Below are positions 1 through 7,161 of a stretch of 8,592 nucleotides of DNA, in pieces. The DNA lies in the NCBI GenBank assembly GCA_029934875.1, contig JAOZLK010000121.1:1-8592 (forward strand). Reading direction: 5' to 3'. The notes under the pieces are model-generated. The model saw only the letters and a program-made list of their open reading frames with translations. It searched no databases and was not told the DNA's origin. The stretch comes from Bacteroidales bacterium. GTDB lineage: Bacteria; Bacteroidota; Bacteroidia; Bacteroidales; GCA-2748055. The position numbers and the translations under genes were made by a program. Numbering within the stretch: the stretch's first letter is position 1; each line of letters opens with the position of its first letter.

Positions 1-1
1 C

Positions 2-3000
2 TGGATAAACGGACAAGAAGTACTAAAGGTGAATGCCCCTGTATCACCCCTCTTCTCTTCGTTGGCGCCAGGTATGCATGAGTCGGGCAGCTTTGAACAA
101 TTTACTTTAGATTCCTCGGATGTCAAGCTATCTGAGGGTACCAATTATCTGGCGGTCCAGGGATTCAATATTGGTTTAAACAGTACTGATTTTCATTTCG
201 ATCTTCAGCTAAATGCAAGACCTAATCTCCCCGAATATCCTGATAGTCTGAATATTGTCTTTGATCAAAAGTCGGGATTTTATGAAGCTCCTTTTCATTG
301 TTCAATAAGCACTCCTGATTCTGCAGCACAAATTATCTATACGCTCGATGGGAGTAATCCTCAGAATTCGATTACATCATTCACCTACGACTCTGTGGCC
401 AGTGTGTATATTGATCCCGGAAGCACCTTTGGGAGGGCCGGAACACCCGCTGTAATCCTCAGGGTATCGCTTGTGAAAGAAGGTTATAAACCTGCAATTC
501 CCAGATCGCGTACATTTATTTTTCTGGATGAAGTAAAAACCCAGTCTCATCCCGGCGGTGAATGGCCCACCGGGAGCATAAACGGCCAGACCATAGACCT
601 GGAAGTTGATTCAAGAATTATTGAACATCCTGAATACGCAGCAATAATCGATGAATCTTTTACTGAAATTTCTTCTATTTCAATAATTACGGATTTAGAT
701 AACCTTTTCAACCCGCTTACAGGAATCTATGTAAATGCCAGGAATGACGGCGCAGAATGGGAGCGGCAGTGTGCTGTTGAACTATTGAATCCGGATGGAA
801 GCGAAAGTTTTGGTGTCAATGCAGGCTTGCGTATCCGCGGGGGCTTTAGTCGTGCACCTGAATTTGCGAAGCATGGCTTCAGGTTGTTATTTAAAAAAGA
901 ATATGGCGATGCAAAATTGCATTTTCCTCTTTTTGGAAATGAAGGGACCGATCGATTTGATAACATTGACCTGCGTACTTCCCAAAACTATTCCTGGGCC
1001 AATGGAGATGGTCGCAACACCATGGTAAAAGAGGTTTTTTGTCGCGATTCACAACGGGACTTAGGACAGCCTTATACACGAAGCCGTTATTATCACCTCT
1101 ATTTAAATGGCATGTACTGGGGCCTTTACCAGACACAGGAACGTTCAGAAGCAGATTATGCAGCCGACTATTTCAATGGCAATTCAGGAGATTTTGATGT
1201 GGTCAAGGTTACAGGAGCTCCTAATTACGATATTGAAGCTACCGATGGCAGCCTCACTTCCTGGCAGAATGTATACACTAAAACACAGATCGGGTATGTG
1301 AACAATAAAAACTATTTTGAACTTGAAGGAAGGGATGAAAACGGAAAATACCTACAGGACGCAACTACCTGGATTGATATCGATAACCTCATCGATTACA
1401 TGCTTACAATATTTTATACTGGAAATTGGGATGGACCTGTATCAGAACCCCTGAGTAATAAGCATCCCAATAATTTTTATGCCATTTACAGCCGACAGGA
1501 CAAATCTGAGGGCTACAAATTTCTCAATCACGATCCTGAGCACTCTCTGCTTGGAGCTTATGATAACCGGGTTAATCTTGCAGACCGGACAGACGGAAAG
1601 GCAATGCGTGTTTATGAGTTTAAAGAATTTCATCCTCAATGGCTGCATCATAAGCTCTCGGAGAACAGTGAATACAGACAAAGATTTGCTGACCGTGCAT
1701 TTATGCATCTGAATCACGAAGGGGCATTCACTCCTGACAAAGCCTTAAAAAGGTTCAATTACAGGGCCTCTCAAATTGATACAGCCATCATTGCCGAATC
1801 GGCCAGGTGGGGTGACGGAAGGGGAATCGCTGAACCCTATACAAGAAATGATAACTGGTTGCCCGAGTTAGACAAAATGCGGGAAGGCTATTTCCCTGTT
1901 AGAACAGCCATTGTGACGGGTCAGCTTAAGCTGGCAGGGCTCTATTCTGATCTGGATGCTCCGGTAGTGAAAGAAAATAATATCCCTGTAAATGCGGCTT
2001 ATCACAAATTCGAAGAATTCACATCAATAAAAATTAGTAATCCCAATCCGCTTGGAGTCATTTATTATACTACTAGCGAAACTGATCCGAGAGAAATTGG
2101 AGGAGGCGTTTCTGCAGGGGCCGAATTATCTGAGGATGAAAATGCATCAATTTTAATTAATTCCACAAACGTTCTGAAAGCCAGGATCTATGATAAGGGA
2201 AACTGGGGGCCCCTGAAACAGATTTCTTTCCTGAAAACAAAAGAAGATTATTCATCGCTCAAAGTAAGCGAACTACATTACCATCCTTTGGATGAAGTGA
2301 CAGGCCCCGATACAGCCAAAGGGAAGAATTATGAGTTCATAGAGTTTAAGAATACCGGCGAAAATGCACTTAATCTTAGCGGCTTGATACTGGATTCTGC
2401 ATGCTATTATGAATTTCCGGAAAATGAAATATTGGGAGGTGGCCAATTTTATGTGGTCAGTTCGAAGACTACAAAATTTTATGAGCGATATGAGATGAAG
2501 TCATCTGGTAATTATAGTGGATATTTATCCAATGCCGGTGAAGAAATTCTGCTTCACGATACTGAGGGTAACACAATTATTCATTTTTTTTATGGAGACA
2601 AGGATCCATGGCCGGAATTGGCTGATGGATCTGGATTTTCACTGGTTTCAGCAGACCGGAATCCGGTCGATGATCCCGATCAACCTTTTTACTGGACGCA
2701 CTCGGCAAACATTCATGGATCGCCATTTTCCGATGAACCCTACCCTGAAGGTAATCATTTATCCAGGACGGAAAGTGCTGATGTGGTCATCTATCCAAAT
2801 CCGGTAAGGGATGTATTAAATATAGTTGTCAATACAGAAGGTCAGGCAACAAAAATGAATGTTGAGATTTACTCAATTACAGGCATCATGTTGTACAACG
2901 AGGTGCATCCCTTAAAAACCTCAATAAGCCTTGATCAACTTAATCTTGAAACTGGAATTTATATTGTAAAAGTTATTTTCAATGGTTTTTCGGGGTCTTA

Positions 3001-3016
3001 CAAGCTATTGCATTAA
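2..3016 (+). CDS. CotH kinase-like secreted protein with lamin-tail and T9SS sorting domains (5'-truncated)
   Basis: The frame is open to the left edge and already encodes domain sequence (WINGQEVLKV) before the GTG at 29, so the true start and signal peptide lie outside the window. Visible modules in order: end of a beta-sandwich domain (about nt 2-220); a chitobiase C-terminal-like domain with IIYTLDGSNP at 332-361; a CotH kinase-like domain (about 640-1800) with LNGMYWGLYQ at 1103-1132, GNWDGP at 1421-1438 and HDPEHSL at 1529-1549; a second chitobiase-like domain (about 1995-2232; YYTT, DPREIGGG); a lamin-tail-like domain (about 2258-2740); and a type A T9SS tail with YPNP at 2792-2803. 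CotH proteins are atypical protein kinases of the spore coat. The Asp residues in GNWD and HDPE are plausible catalytic or metal ligands, but activity is not shown by the sequence. The protein is predicted to be exported to the cell surface or medium. The next gene starts 11 bases downstream, suggesting an operon. Family assignment is firm; biological role is unknown. Confidence 0.88.
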   Translation, partial: WINGQEVLKVNAPVSPLFSSLAPGMHESGSFEQFTLDSSDVKLSEGTNYLAVQGFNIGLNSTDFHFDLQLNARPNLPEYPDSLNIVFDQKSGFYEAPFHCSISTPDSAAQIIYTLDGSNPQNSITSFTYDSVASVYIDPGSTFGRAGTPAVILRVSLVKEGYKPAIPRSRTFIFLDEVKTQSHPGGEWPTGSINGQTIDLEVDSRIIEHPEYAAIIDESFTEISSISIITDLDNLFNPLTGIYVNARNDGAEWERQCAVELLNPDGSESFGVNAGLRIRGGFSRAPEFAKHGFRLLFKKEYGDAKLHFPLFGNEGTDRFDNIDLRTSQNYSWANGDGRNTMVKEVFCRDSQRDLGQPYTRSRYYHLYLNGMYWGLYQTQERSEADYAADYFNGNSGDFDVVKVTGAPNYDIEATDGSLTSWQNVYTKTQIGYVNNKNYFELEGRDENGKYLQDATTWIDIDNLIDYMLTIFYTGNWDGPVSEPLSNKHPNNFYAIYSRQDKSEGYKFLNHDPEHSLLGAYDNRVNLADRTDGKAMRVYEFKEFHPQWLHHKLSENSEYRQRFADRAFMHLNHEGAFTPDKALKRFNYRASQIDTAIIAESARWGDGRGIAEPYTRNDNWLPELDKMREGYFPVRTAIVTGQLKLAGLYSDLDAPVVKENNIPVNAAYHKFEEFTSIKISNPNPLGVIYYTTSETDPREIGGGVSAGAELSEDENASILINSTNVLKARIYDKGNWGPLKQISFLKTKEDYSSLKVSELHYHPLDEVTGPDTAKGKNYEFIEFKNTGENALNLSGLILDSACYYEFPENEILGGGQFYVVSSKTTKFYERYEMKSSGNYSGYLSNAGEEILLHDTEGNTIIHFFYGDKDPWPELADGSGFSLVSADRNPVDDPDQPFYWTHSANIHGSPFSDEPYPEGNHLSRTESADVVIYPNPVRDVLNIVVNTEGQATKMNVEIYSITGIMLYNEVHPLKTSISLDQLNLETGIYIVKVIFNGFSGSYKLLH

Positions 3017-3027
3017 AAAAATATGTT

Positions 3028-3903
3028 ATGAAACTCAAATTATTAATCGCACTCATCTTGAGCAATGTTTTATTGGTCTATTCTCAGGAGAATATTTTGG
3101 ATGCGTACAATGGAGACTTTGAAAATGGAATCACTCATTGGCGGTTTTTTGAAGTTCCGGGGGGGAACGGAAGTTTTGCGGCCACAACGACGGATGCTGT
3201 AAGTGGCAACTTCGCAATGGAGCTTAATTTCACAAGCGATTATGGAAATATTATCGATCGCGGATTTGACAACTGGGATACCGGAGTACCGGTTAACGGT
3301 GGTGAATTATATACACTTAAGGCATTTGTGAAGGCTGATACGAATTCATCCGAAGGACTTGTTATGCTTAGGTTTTCATTTGGATTCTTTGATGCAAAGG
3401 GTAGTATCATTGGACAAGGAGGAACAGATCATCCATTGACTCATGATTACGCAGAGAAGTCATATACTGTCAAAGCACCGGATCAAGCAGCAAGCTGCTG
3501 GGTTGCCTTTCGTTTATTTGATGCAACATATCCATGTGCTCCCTTAAGGAGTATGTACATAGATCATGTTCGTATTTTAAGAAAATACGGGGTATCTGTT
3601 GAGTCTCCAACTGCAAGTGAATCTGAAACAATGAATCTCACCAATTACCCAAATCCCTTTAATCTGGAAACAACAATAAGCTATAATTTGGGTAAAAGCA
3701 GTACGGTTACCCTTGGGGTTTATGATATTCTTGGACAAGCTGTTGCCCTGCTGCTTGATCAGGAGCAACAGAACACAGGTGATTATAAAATAAACTGGGT
3801 TCCGAAAAATTTAGCAAGTGGAATCTACTTATACCGCCTGGAGGCCTTATCTTCCGATGGGATAAAATCTGAAATTTATCGTAAAATGGTTTTGGGAAAA
3901 TGA
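3028..3903 (+). CDS. Small secreted CBM4/9-like protein with NYPNPFN-type T9SS tail (paralogue 1)
   Basis: A 291-residue exported protein. Residues 1-19 form a signal peptide (Lys-rich start, hydrophobic core, VYS before Gln20); there is no lipobox Cys. Residues about 22-185 resemble a CBM4/9-type jelly-roll carbohydrate-binding module: NGDFENG (28-34), W38, DNWDTG (81-86), FGFFDA (118-123), CWVAFRLF (157-164) and IDHVRIL (178-184). Residues about 203-291 are a type A T9SS sorting domain opening with NYPNPFN (206-212) and containing a GIYLYRLEA strand. Cys157 and Cys170 could pair. No catalytic motif is visible, so binding or structure is likelier than an enzyme. It lies 11 bases after the CotH-like gene, and its TGA stop is inside the ATGA shared with the next gene, which implies co-transcription and coupled translation. 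A 7-G run lies at 3159-3165. The module is assigned by motif pattern only; the ligand is unknown. Confidence 0.85.
   Translation: MKLKLLIALILSNVLLVYSQENILDAYNGDFENGITHWRFFEVPGGNGSFAATTTDAVSGNFAMELNFTSDYGNIIDRGFDNWDTGVPVNGGELYTLKAFVKADTNSSEGLVMLRFSFGFFDAKGSIIGQGGTDHPLTHDYAEKSYTVKAPDQAASCWVAFRLFDATYPCAPLRSMYIDHVRILRKYGVSVESPTASESETMNLTNYPNPFNLETTISYNLGKSSTVTLGVYDILGQAVALLLDQEQQNTGDYKINWVPKNLASGIYLYRLEALSSDGIKSEIYRKMVLGK
3159..3165 (+). repeat. Poly-G tract (7 G) inside paralogue 1
   Basis: Seven consecutive G within the Pro-Gly-Gly-Asn coding stretch near codon 45 of the 3028-3903 gene. A one-base slip here would frameshift the protein and remove its T9SS tail. A longer tract occurs in the adjacent paralogue. 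Slippage is inferred, not observed. Confidence 0.6.
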
Positions 3904-4727
3904 AAACGACTAAATCAATATTACTTGTAGCTCTTTTTTTAACTTATATGTCTACATCCCTGGCACAGATCAATGTGATGGAAGACTATAATGGGGATTT
4001 TGAAGCCGGAACCTTCGACTACTGGCGATTTGTGGAAGTTGCTGATTCAGCTGCAGGAAGTTATGCTGAAATCGTCGATGAATCTTATACGGGCAACCAT
4101 GCCGCACAGCTTACCTGGAAATCGGGTGCTTCCGGTATTATTGACCTTGTGCTTGATAACTGGCTTACAGGGCCTGAAGTAGTCGCCGGTCATACCTATA
4201 CTTTAAATGCAGCGATTATGGCAGTTGAAGGTACTGGTCTTCTTCATGTCTCACTGGGGTTTTTTAATGCCTCGGGGGGGGTTATCAGTGAATCCTCTAA
4301 AAATTGGGTCCTGGGAGATCAATATGAGGTGAAAGAACACATGGGTACAGCACCTGCAGGTGCAAAAAATTGTTGGATTGCTTTTCGCCTGTTTGCAGAA
4401 AATGGTTCCAGGTGGCCTGAAGCTAAAGCGATCACGCTGATAGACGAGGTGCATTTATGGGAATCTCCTCCGGATGTGACCTCAATTAATGATGAATTAC
4501 CGGAAGATGGTTTAAACCTTTACCCAAACCCGGTCGCCAACCAATTACATGTTGTATCAAAAACAGAGATAAGAACTATTTCTGTCTATAACATGCAAGG
4601 GCAATTGGAAAAGGAAGTATTTAAGGATTTTAATAATATTAATATGAAAGATCTTTCACCTGGTATATATATTATGAAGGTGATTTCAAATAAGGGAATT
4701 TTTTTTAAAACTGTCGTTAAAGAGTAA
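3900..4727 (+). CDS. Small secreted CBM4/9-like protein with T9SS type A tail (paralogue 2)
   Basis: A 275-residue exported protein. The signal peptide runs to about Ala22 (SLA before Gln23). The N-terminal module (about 24-187) repeats the motif series of its upstream neighbour: NGDFEAG (31-37), YWRFVEV (41-47), DNWLTG (86-91), LGFFNASG (119-126), CWIAFRLF (158-165), GSRWP (169-173) and IDEVHLW (181-187). The tail (about 205-275) has LYPNP (207-211), an ISVYNMQGQ strand and GIYIMKV, a YPNP-type T9SS domain distinct from the NYPNPFN tail of the gene before it. It starts at the ATG overlapping the upstream stop (ATGA, 3900-3903), so translation is probably coupled. The sugar porter starts 13 bases after its stop. 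It resembles the 6203-7069 protein more closely than the 3028-3903 protein, sharing the SRWP motif and tail type. An 8-G run lies at 4274-4281. A glycan-binding surface role is inferred; no catalytic residues were recognised. Confidence 0.85.
   Translation: MKTTKSILLVALFLTYMSTSLAQINVMEDYNGDFEAGTFDYWRFVEVADSAAGSYAEIVDESYTGNHAAQLTWKSGASGIIDLVLDNWLTGPEVVAGHTYTLNAAIMAVEGTGLLHVSLGFFNASGGVISESSKNWVLGDQYEVKEHMGTAPAGAKNCWIAFRLFAENGSRWPEAKAITLIDEVHLWESPPDVTSINDELPEDGLNLYPNPVANQLHVVSKTEIRTISVYNMQGQLEKEVFKDFNNINMKDLSPGIYIMKVISNKGIFFKTVVKE
4274..4281 (+). repeat. Poly-G tract (8 G) inside paralogue 2
   Basis: Eight consecutive G encoding part of Ser-Gly-Gly-Val at about codons 125-128 of the 3900-4727 gene, inside the FFNASGG motif. 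Runs of this length are uncommon in an A/T-leaning coding context and are candidates for slipped-strand length change, which would cut off the sorting tail. They are also common sites of sequencing error. Confidence 0.65.
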
Positions 4728-4740
4728 AAACATAGCATTG

Positions 4741-6087
4741 ATGAAGAAATCTTTAATAATTGCTACAGTGGTAGCTGCGCTAGGAGGTCTGCTTTTCGGG
4801 TTTGATACTGCAGTTATCTCAGGAACGACCCAATTATTATCCAGCAGCTTCGATCTTTCCGCCTTTGAACTTGGCTTTACGGTTGCAAGTGCACTTATTG
4901 GAACTATTATCGGGGCCCTGGCTATCGGCCGGCCGGCCGACCGGTACGGACGGCGCAAGGCCTTATTTCTGCTGGCGGCCCTGTATTTCATTTCAGCCCT
5001 GGGATCCGGAATGTCCTGGGACTGGCATAGTTTTCTGTTTTTTCGCTTCGTAGGAGGCCTTGGAGTTGGGGGTGCCTCTGTTGTTTCGCCGATGTACATC
5101 GCTGAGATTTCTCCTGCAAAGTATCGCGGCAGACTCGTGGCTGTTGCTCAACTGAATATTGTATTTGGAATGTTGCTTGCTTACTTTTCGAATTATGTCA
5201 TTTCAGGTCTGGATCTGGGAGCCCTTGAGTGGCGATGGATGTTCGGCGTGGAAGCTGTTCCTGCCGCATTATTCTTCATACTCCTTTTCGCCAATCCCAG
5301 AAGTCCCCGTTGGCTCGTCTCTGCAAAAAAGATCGAAGAAGCAAAACTCGTACTGGCAAAATGCGGAACAGATTCGGGAGATGTTGAAGGGGAGATCATT
5401 GCGATTCAGCAATCCCTTGACATGGATCATCATTCCGTGAAGGAACGGTTCTTCTCGAAAAAATACAAAGTTCCCATCATGCTGGCCATTGCTATTGCAA
5501 TTTTCAACCAGCTTTCCGGTATCAACGCGGTTCTCTATTATGCTCCCCATATCTTCAAGATGGCTGGATTCGAAAAGAGCTCTGCCCTGTTGAACTCCAT
5601 GGGTATAGGGTTTGTGTTCTTAATATTTACGGTGGCAGCAATGGCCGTGATCGATAAATTAGGCCGGAAAAAAATAATGATTGTAGGATCGATCGGCTAT
5701 ATCGTGAGTCTCGGAGTTATTGCATGGGCATTTTTCACCTATGGTACGGAGTTTACAAAAGAAGGCAGTTACGTGGTCCTGGTAAGCCTGTTTTTGTTTA
5801 TCGCTTCCCATTCCTTCGGACAGGGATCGGTAATCTGGGTATACCTTAGCGAGATATTTCCTAACAGGGTAAGGGCCAAGGGACAATCACTTGGATCCAC
5901 AACCCATTGGATCGCGGCTGCTATTATTTCATGGTCATTCCCATTAATTGCCGAAATTTCGGGAGGATATACTTTTGCTTTCTATGCCGTCTGCATGATT
6001 GGCCAGTTAATCTGGGTGCTGTTTGTTATGCGTGAGACCAAGGGGATTTCTCTTGAGGAAATACAAAAACAGATGGAAATTGAATAA
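4741..6087 (+). CDS. Sugar-porter family MFS transporter
   Basis: A 448-residue, 12-helix inner-membrane transporter of the major facilitator superfamily, sugar porter family (XylE/GLUT-like), expected to carry a monosaccharide, commonly with H+. Signatures: GGLLFGFDTAVISG in helix 1 (15-28), GRPADRYGRR in loop 2-3 (63-72), a PESPRW-like PRSPRW (186-191), NQLSGINAVLYYAP in helix 7 (256-269; sugar-contacting Gln257 and Asn262), DKLGRKK (305-311), WVYLSEIFPNRVR (366-378; XylE-like Trp366) and ETKGISLEE near the C-terminus (432-440). The length is normal. I chose ATG 4741; the TTG at 4738 immediately before it is a less likely alternative. The 13-base spacing after the paralogue 2 stop suggests it is the last gene of the CotH-like operon. 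Two motif positions depart from consensus (PESPR to PRSPR, PETKG to RETKG). The segment 4921-4980 is about 72% G+C by hand count, well above surrounding lines. The family is certain; the substrate cannot be read from sequence. Confidence 0.95.
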   Translation: MKKSLIIATVVAALGGLLFGFDTAVISGTTQLLSSSFDLSAFELGFTVASALIGTIIGALAIGRPADRYGRRKALFLLAALYFISALGSGMSWDWHSFLFFRFVGGLGVGGASVVSPMYIAEISPAKYRGRLVAVAQLNIVFGMLLAYFSNYVISGLDLGALEWRWMFGVEAVPAALFFILLFANPRSPRWLVSAKKIEEAKLVLAKCGTDSGDVEGEIIAIQQSLDMDHHSVKERFFSKKYKVPIMLAIAIAIFNQLSGINAVLYYAPHIFKMAGFEKSSALLNSMGIGFVFLIFTVAAMAVIDKLGRKKIMIVGSIGYIVSLGVIAWAFFTYGTEFTKEGSYVVLVSLFLFIASHSFGQGSVIWVYLSEIFPNRVRAKGQSLGSTTHWIAAAIISWSFPLIAEISGGYTFAFYAVCMIGQLIWVLFVMRETKGISLEEIQKQMEIE

Positions 6088-6121
6088 GAGTTCATTTATT
6101 CGATTTAGCGCAAAAAAAATC

Positions 6122-6139
6122 AACTTGTCTATATAAGTT
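6122..6139. promoter_or_regulatory. Quasi-palindrome, candidate operator upstream of paralogue 3
   Basis: AACTT and AAGTT arms flank an 8-base core, GTCTATAT (6127-6134); 7 of 9 symmetric pairs match. The core differs by one base from GTCTAGAT (8358-8365) just upstream of the GntR gene. HutC-type GntR operators often have a GTxTAxAC core, so both could be sites for the neighbouring regulator. This is weak evidence in an A/T-rich gap. Confidence 0.25.
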
Positions 6140-6152
6140 AAATAATTTGTTA

Positions 6153-6160
6153 TATATTTG
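6153..6160 (+). promoter_or_regulatory. Candidate Bacteroidota -7 promoter element for paralogue 3
   Basis: TATATTTG is an exact match to the Bacteroidota -7 consensus TAnnTTTG. Transcription would begin about 7 bases downstream, giving a leader of roughly 35 bases before the ATG at 6203. The -33 partner is poor: the nearest suitable TTG (6125-6127) is 25 bases upstream, slightly longer than the usual 17-23 spacing. The 115-base gap after the transporter supports an independent promoter here. Confidence 0.5.
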
Positions 6161-6202
6161 AATATTGATAACCAATTAATTTTTAACTAAAAACACTAAA
6201 TT

Positions 6203-7069
6203 ATGAAAACAAAATTACTCGTATTTGTAATGTTAACTTCGGTATTTAGCCTTTTTGGGCAAGCCAATCTGCTGGATACAATGAATGCAGATTTTGAGAA
6301 AGGTAGTACTGAATTGTGGCGTGCTGTGGAAGTAAGAGATGGTGCTGCTTACTTTTTTAATGATACCAACCAGGAATCTGGTGCTTTAAGTAGTGTAGTG
6401 ATGTCCGATGACTCTAATGGCGGAGACTACGCGGCAGCATTTACATGGGCAGCTGATCCTTTGATGGCTGATTTAGTATTTGACTACTGGGATACACCAA
6501 TGCCCTGCCTTGCAGAGACCGATTATATATTTAAGGCCTTCGGAATGGCTACTGCGGGTGCTGGTATCCTGCGTATGAATATGACATTCTTTGATGGTGA
6601 CAGCGGCCTGGTGAATGGTGTTATTGTTGGTGATTATGCTGACCAAACATGGGTTTTGGGTGGTTTTTATGAAGAGCATGTATGGACGCAACCATCACCC
6701 GTGGGTGCAAAATCAGTTATCATAGGCTTTCGGGTTCTTCATGAAGACGGATCAAGGTGGCCAGCTGAGAATGTGACAACCCTGATTGATGATGTAAGGT
6801 TATTTGAAGGAGTGGATGCAACAGGAGTGGATGACAGATCTGCTGACCTTGGAATTGGTATCTATCCAAATCCTGCAAGTGACAGATTACACATTAAATC
6901 GGAAATTGTTATAAGAAGCCTGAGTATATATAACATTTCCGGACAGTTGATGAAAGAAGTATCGGTTAATTTTGACAATATTAATATTGAAGGATTAGCA
7001 ACTGGTATGTATTTCATTAGCATGGAAACCGATTTGGGTAACAATACTCAGAAATTGATTGTAAAATAA
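6203..7069 (+). CDS. Small secreted CBM4/9-like protein with T9SS type A tail (paralogue 3)
   Basis: A 288-residue exported protein. The signal peptide ends near Gly19 (LFG before Gln20). The module at about 21-202 carries the family motifs: NADFEKG (28-34), LWRAVEV (38-44), DYWDTP (94-99), MTFFDG (127-132), IIGFRVL (173-179), DGSRWP (182-187) and IDDVRLFEG (195-203). The T9SS tail (about 215-288) has IYPNP (220-224), LSIYNISGQLMKEV (240-253) and GMYFISM. The tail pairs best with the 3900-4727 protein (both have YN-x-x-GQL-x-KEV, then F-x-NIN). It carries an insertion of about 15 residues after residue 50 relative to that protein. It is separated from the transporter by a 115-base gap holding a candidate promoter and is closed by a strong terminator, so it is probably a single-gene transcript and could be regulated apart from its paralogues. 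No enzyme motif is visible; surface glycan binding is inferred. Confidence 0.85.
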   Translation: MKTKLLVFVMLTSVFSLFGQANLLDTMNADFEKGSTELWRAVEVRDGAAYFFNDTNQESGALSSVVMSDDSNGGDYAAAFTWAADPLMADLVFDYWDTPMPCLAETDYIFKAFGMATAGAGILRMNMTFFDGDSGLVNGVIVGDYADQTWVLGGFYEEHVWTQPSPVGAKSVIIGFRVLHEDGSRWPAENVTTLIDDVRLFEGVDATGVDDRSADLGIGIYPNPASDRLHIKSEIVIRSLSIYNISGQLMKEVSVNFDNINIEGLATGMYFISMETDLGNNTQKLIVK

Positions 7070-7085
7070 TTATGAGTTTCATGAT

Positions 7086-7124
7086 GAGACCGTCCAAGTT
7101 CATCTTGGACGGTCTCTGTTTTTA
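7086..7124 (+). terminator. Rho-independent terminator after paralogue 3
   Basis: A perfect 13-bp stem (7086-7098 with 7104-7116), arm GAGACCGTCCAAG, closes a 5-base loop (TTCAT) and is followed by a T-rich run, TGTTTTTA. It begins 17 bases after the stop at 7069. The right arm is also a perfect complement, so some function on the opposite strand is possible, but the T-run favours the + strand. Confidence 0.9.
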
Positions 7125-7161
7125 TCCACCAAGCCAGTGGCTCCCCTGTCGAATCAATTAA

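Noticed and set aside
29..31. GTG at 29 as the start of the CotH-like gene
   Set aside because: The same frame is open to the left edge and encodes domain-like sequence before it, there is no signal peptide after it, and the gene needs one for T9SS export. The gene is cut by the window.
727..966. Short antisense and alternate-frame open frames inside the CotH-like gene
   Set aside because: They overlap a clearly conserved domain, have no family resemblance or start signals, and look like shadows of the real gene.
3017..3027. Promoter or ribosome binding site between the CotH-like gene and paralogue 1
   Set aside because: The gap is only 11 A/T-rich bases with neither a promoter box nor a Shine-Dalgarno motif; read-through from upstream is the simpler view.
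4738..4740. TTG as the start codon of the sugar porter
   Set aside because: An ATG follows immediately and gives the same protein minus one residue; TTG starts are rarer, and nothing upstream favours it.
4686..5099. 137-codon open frame on the minus strand across the start of the sugar porter
   Set aside because: It is antisense to strongly conserved porter sequence; its translation is low-complexity and Arg/Pro-rich without a recognisable domain, as expected from the G/C-rich opposite strand.
7132..7142. Small hairpin AGCC-AGT-GGCT upstream of the dehydrogenase
   Set aside because: The four-base stem with a three-base loop is too weak to call a regulator or terminator.
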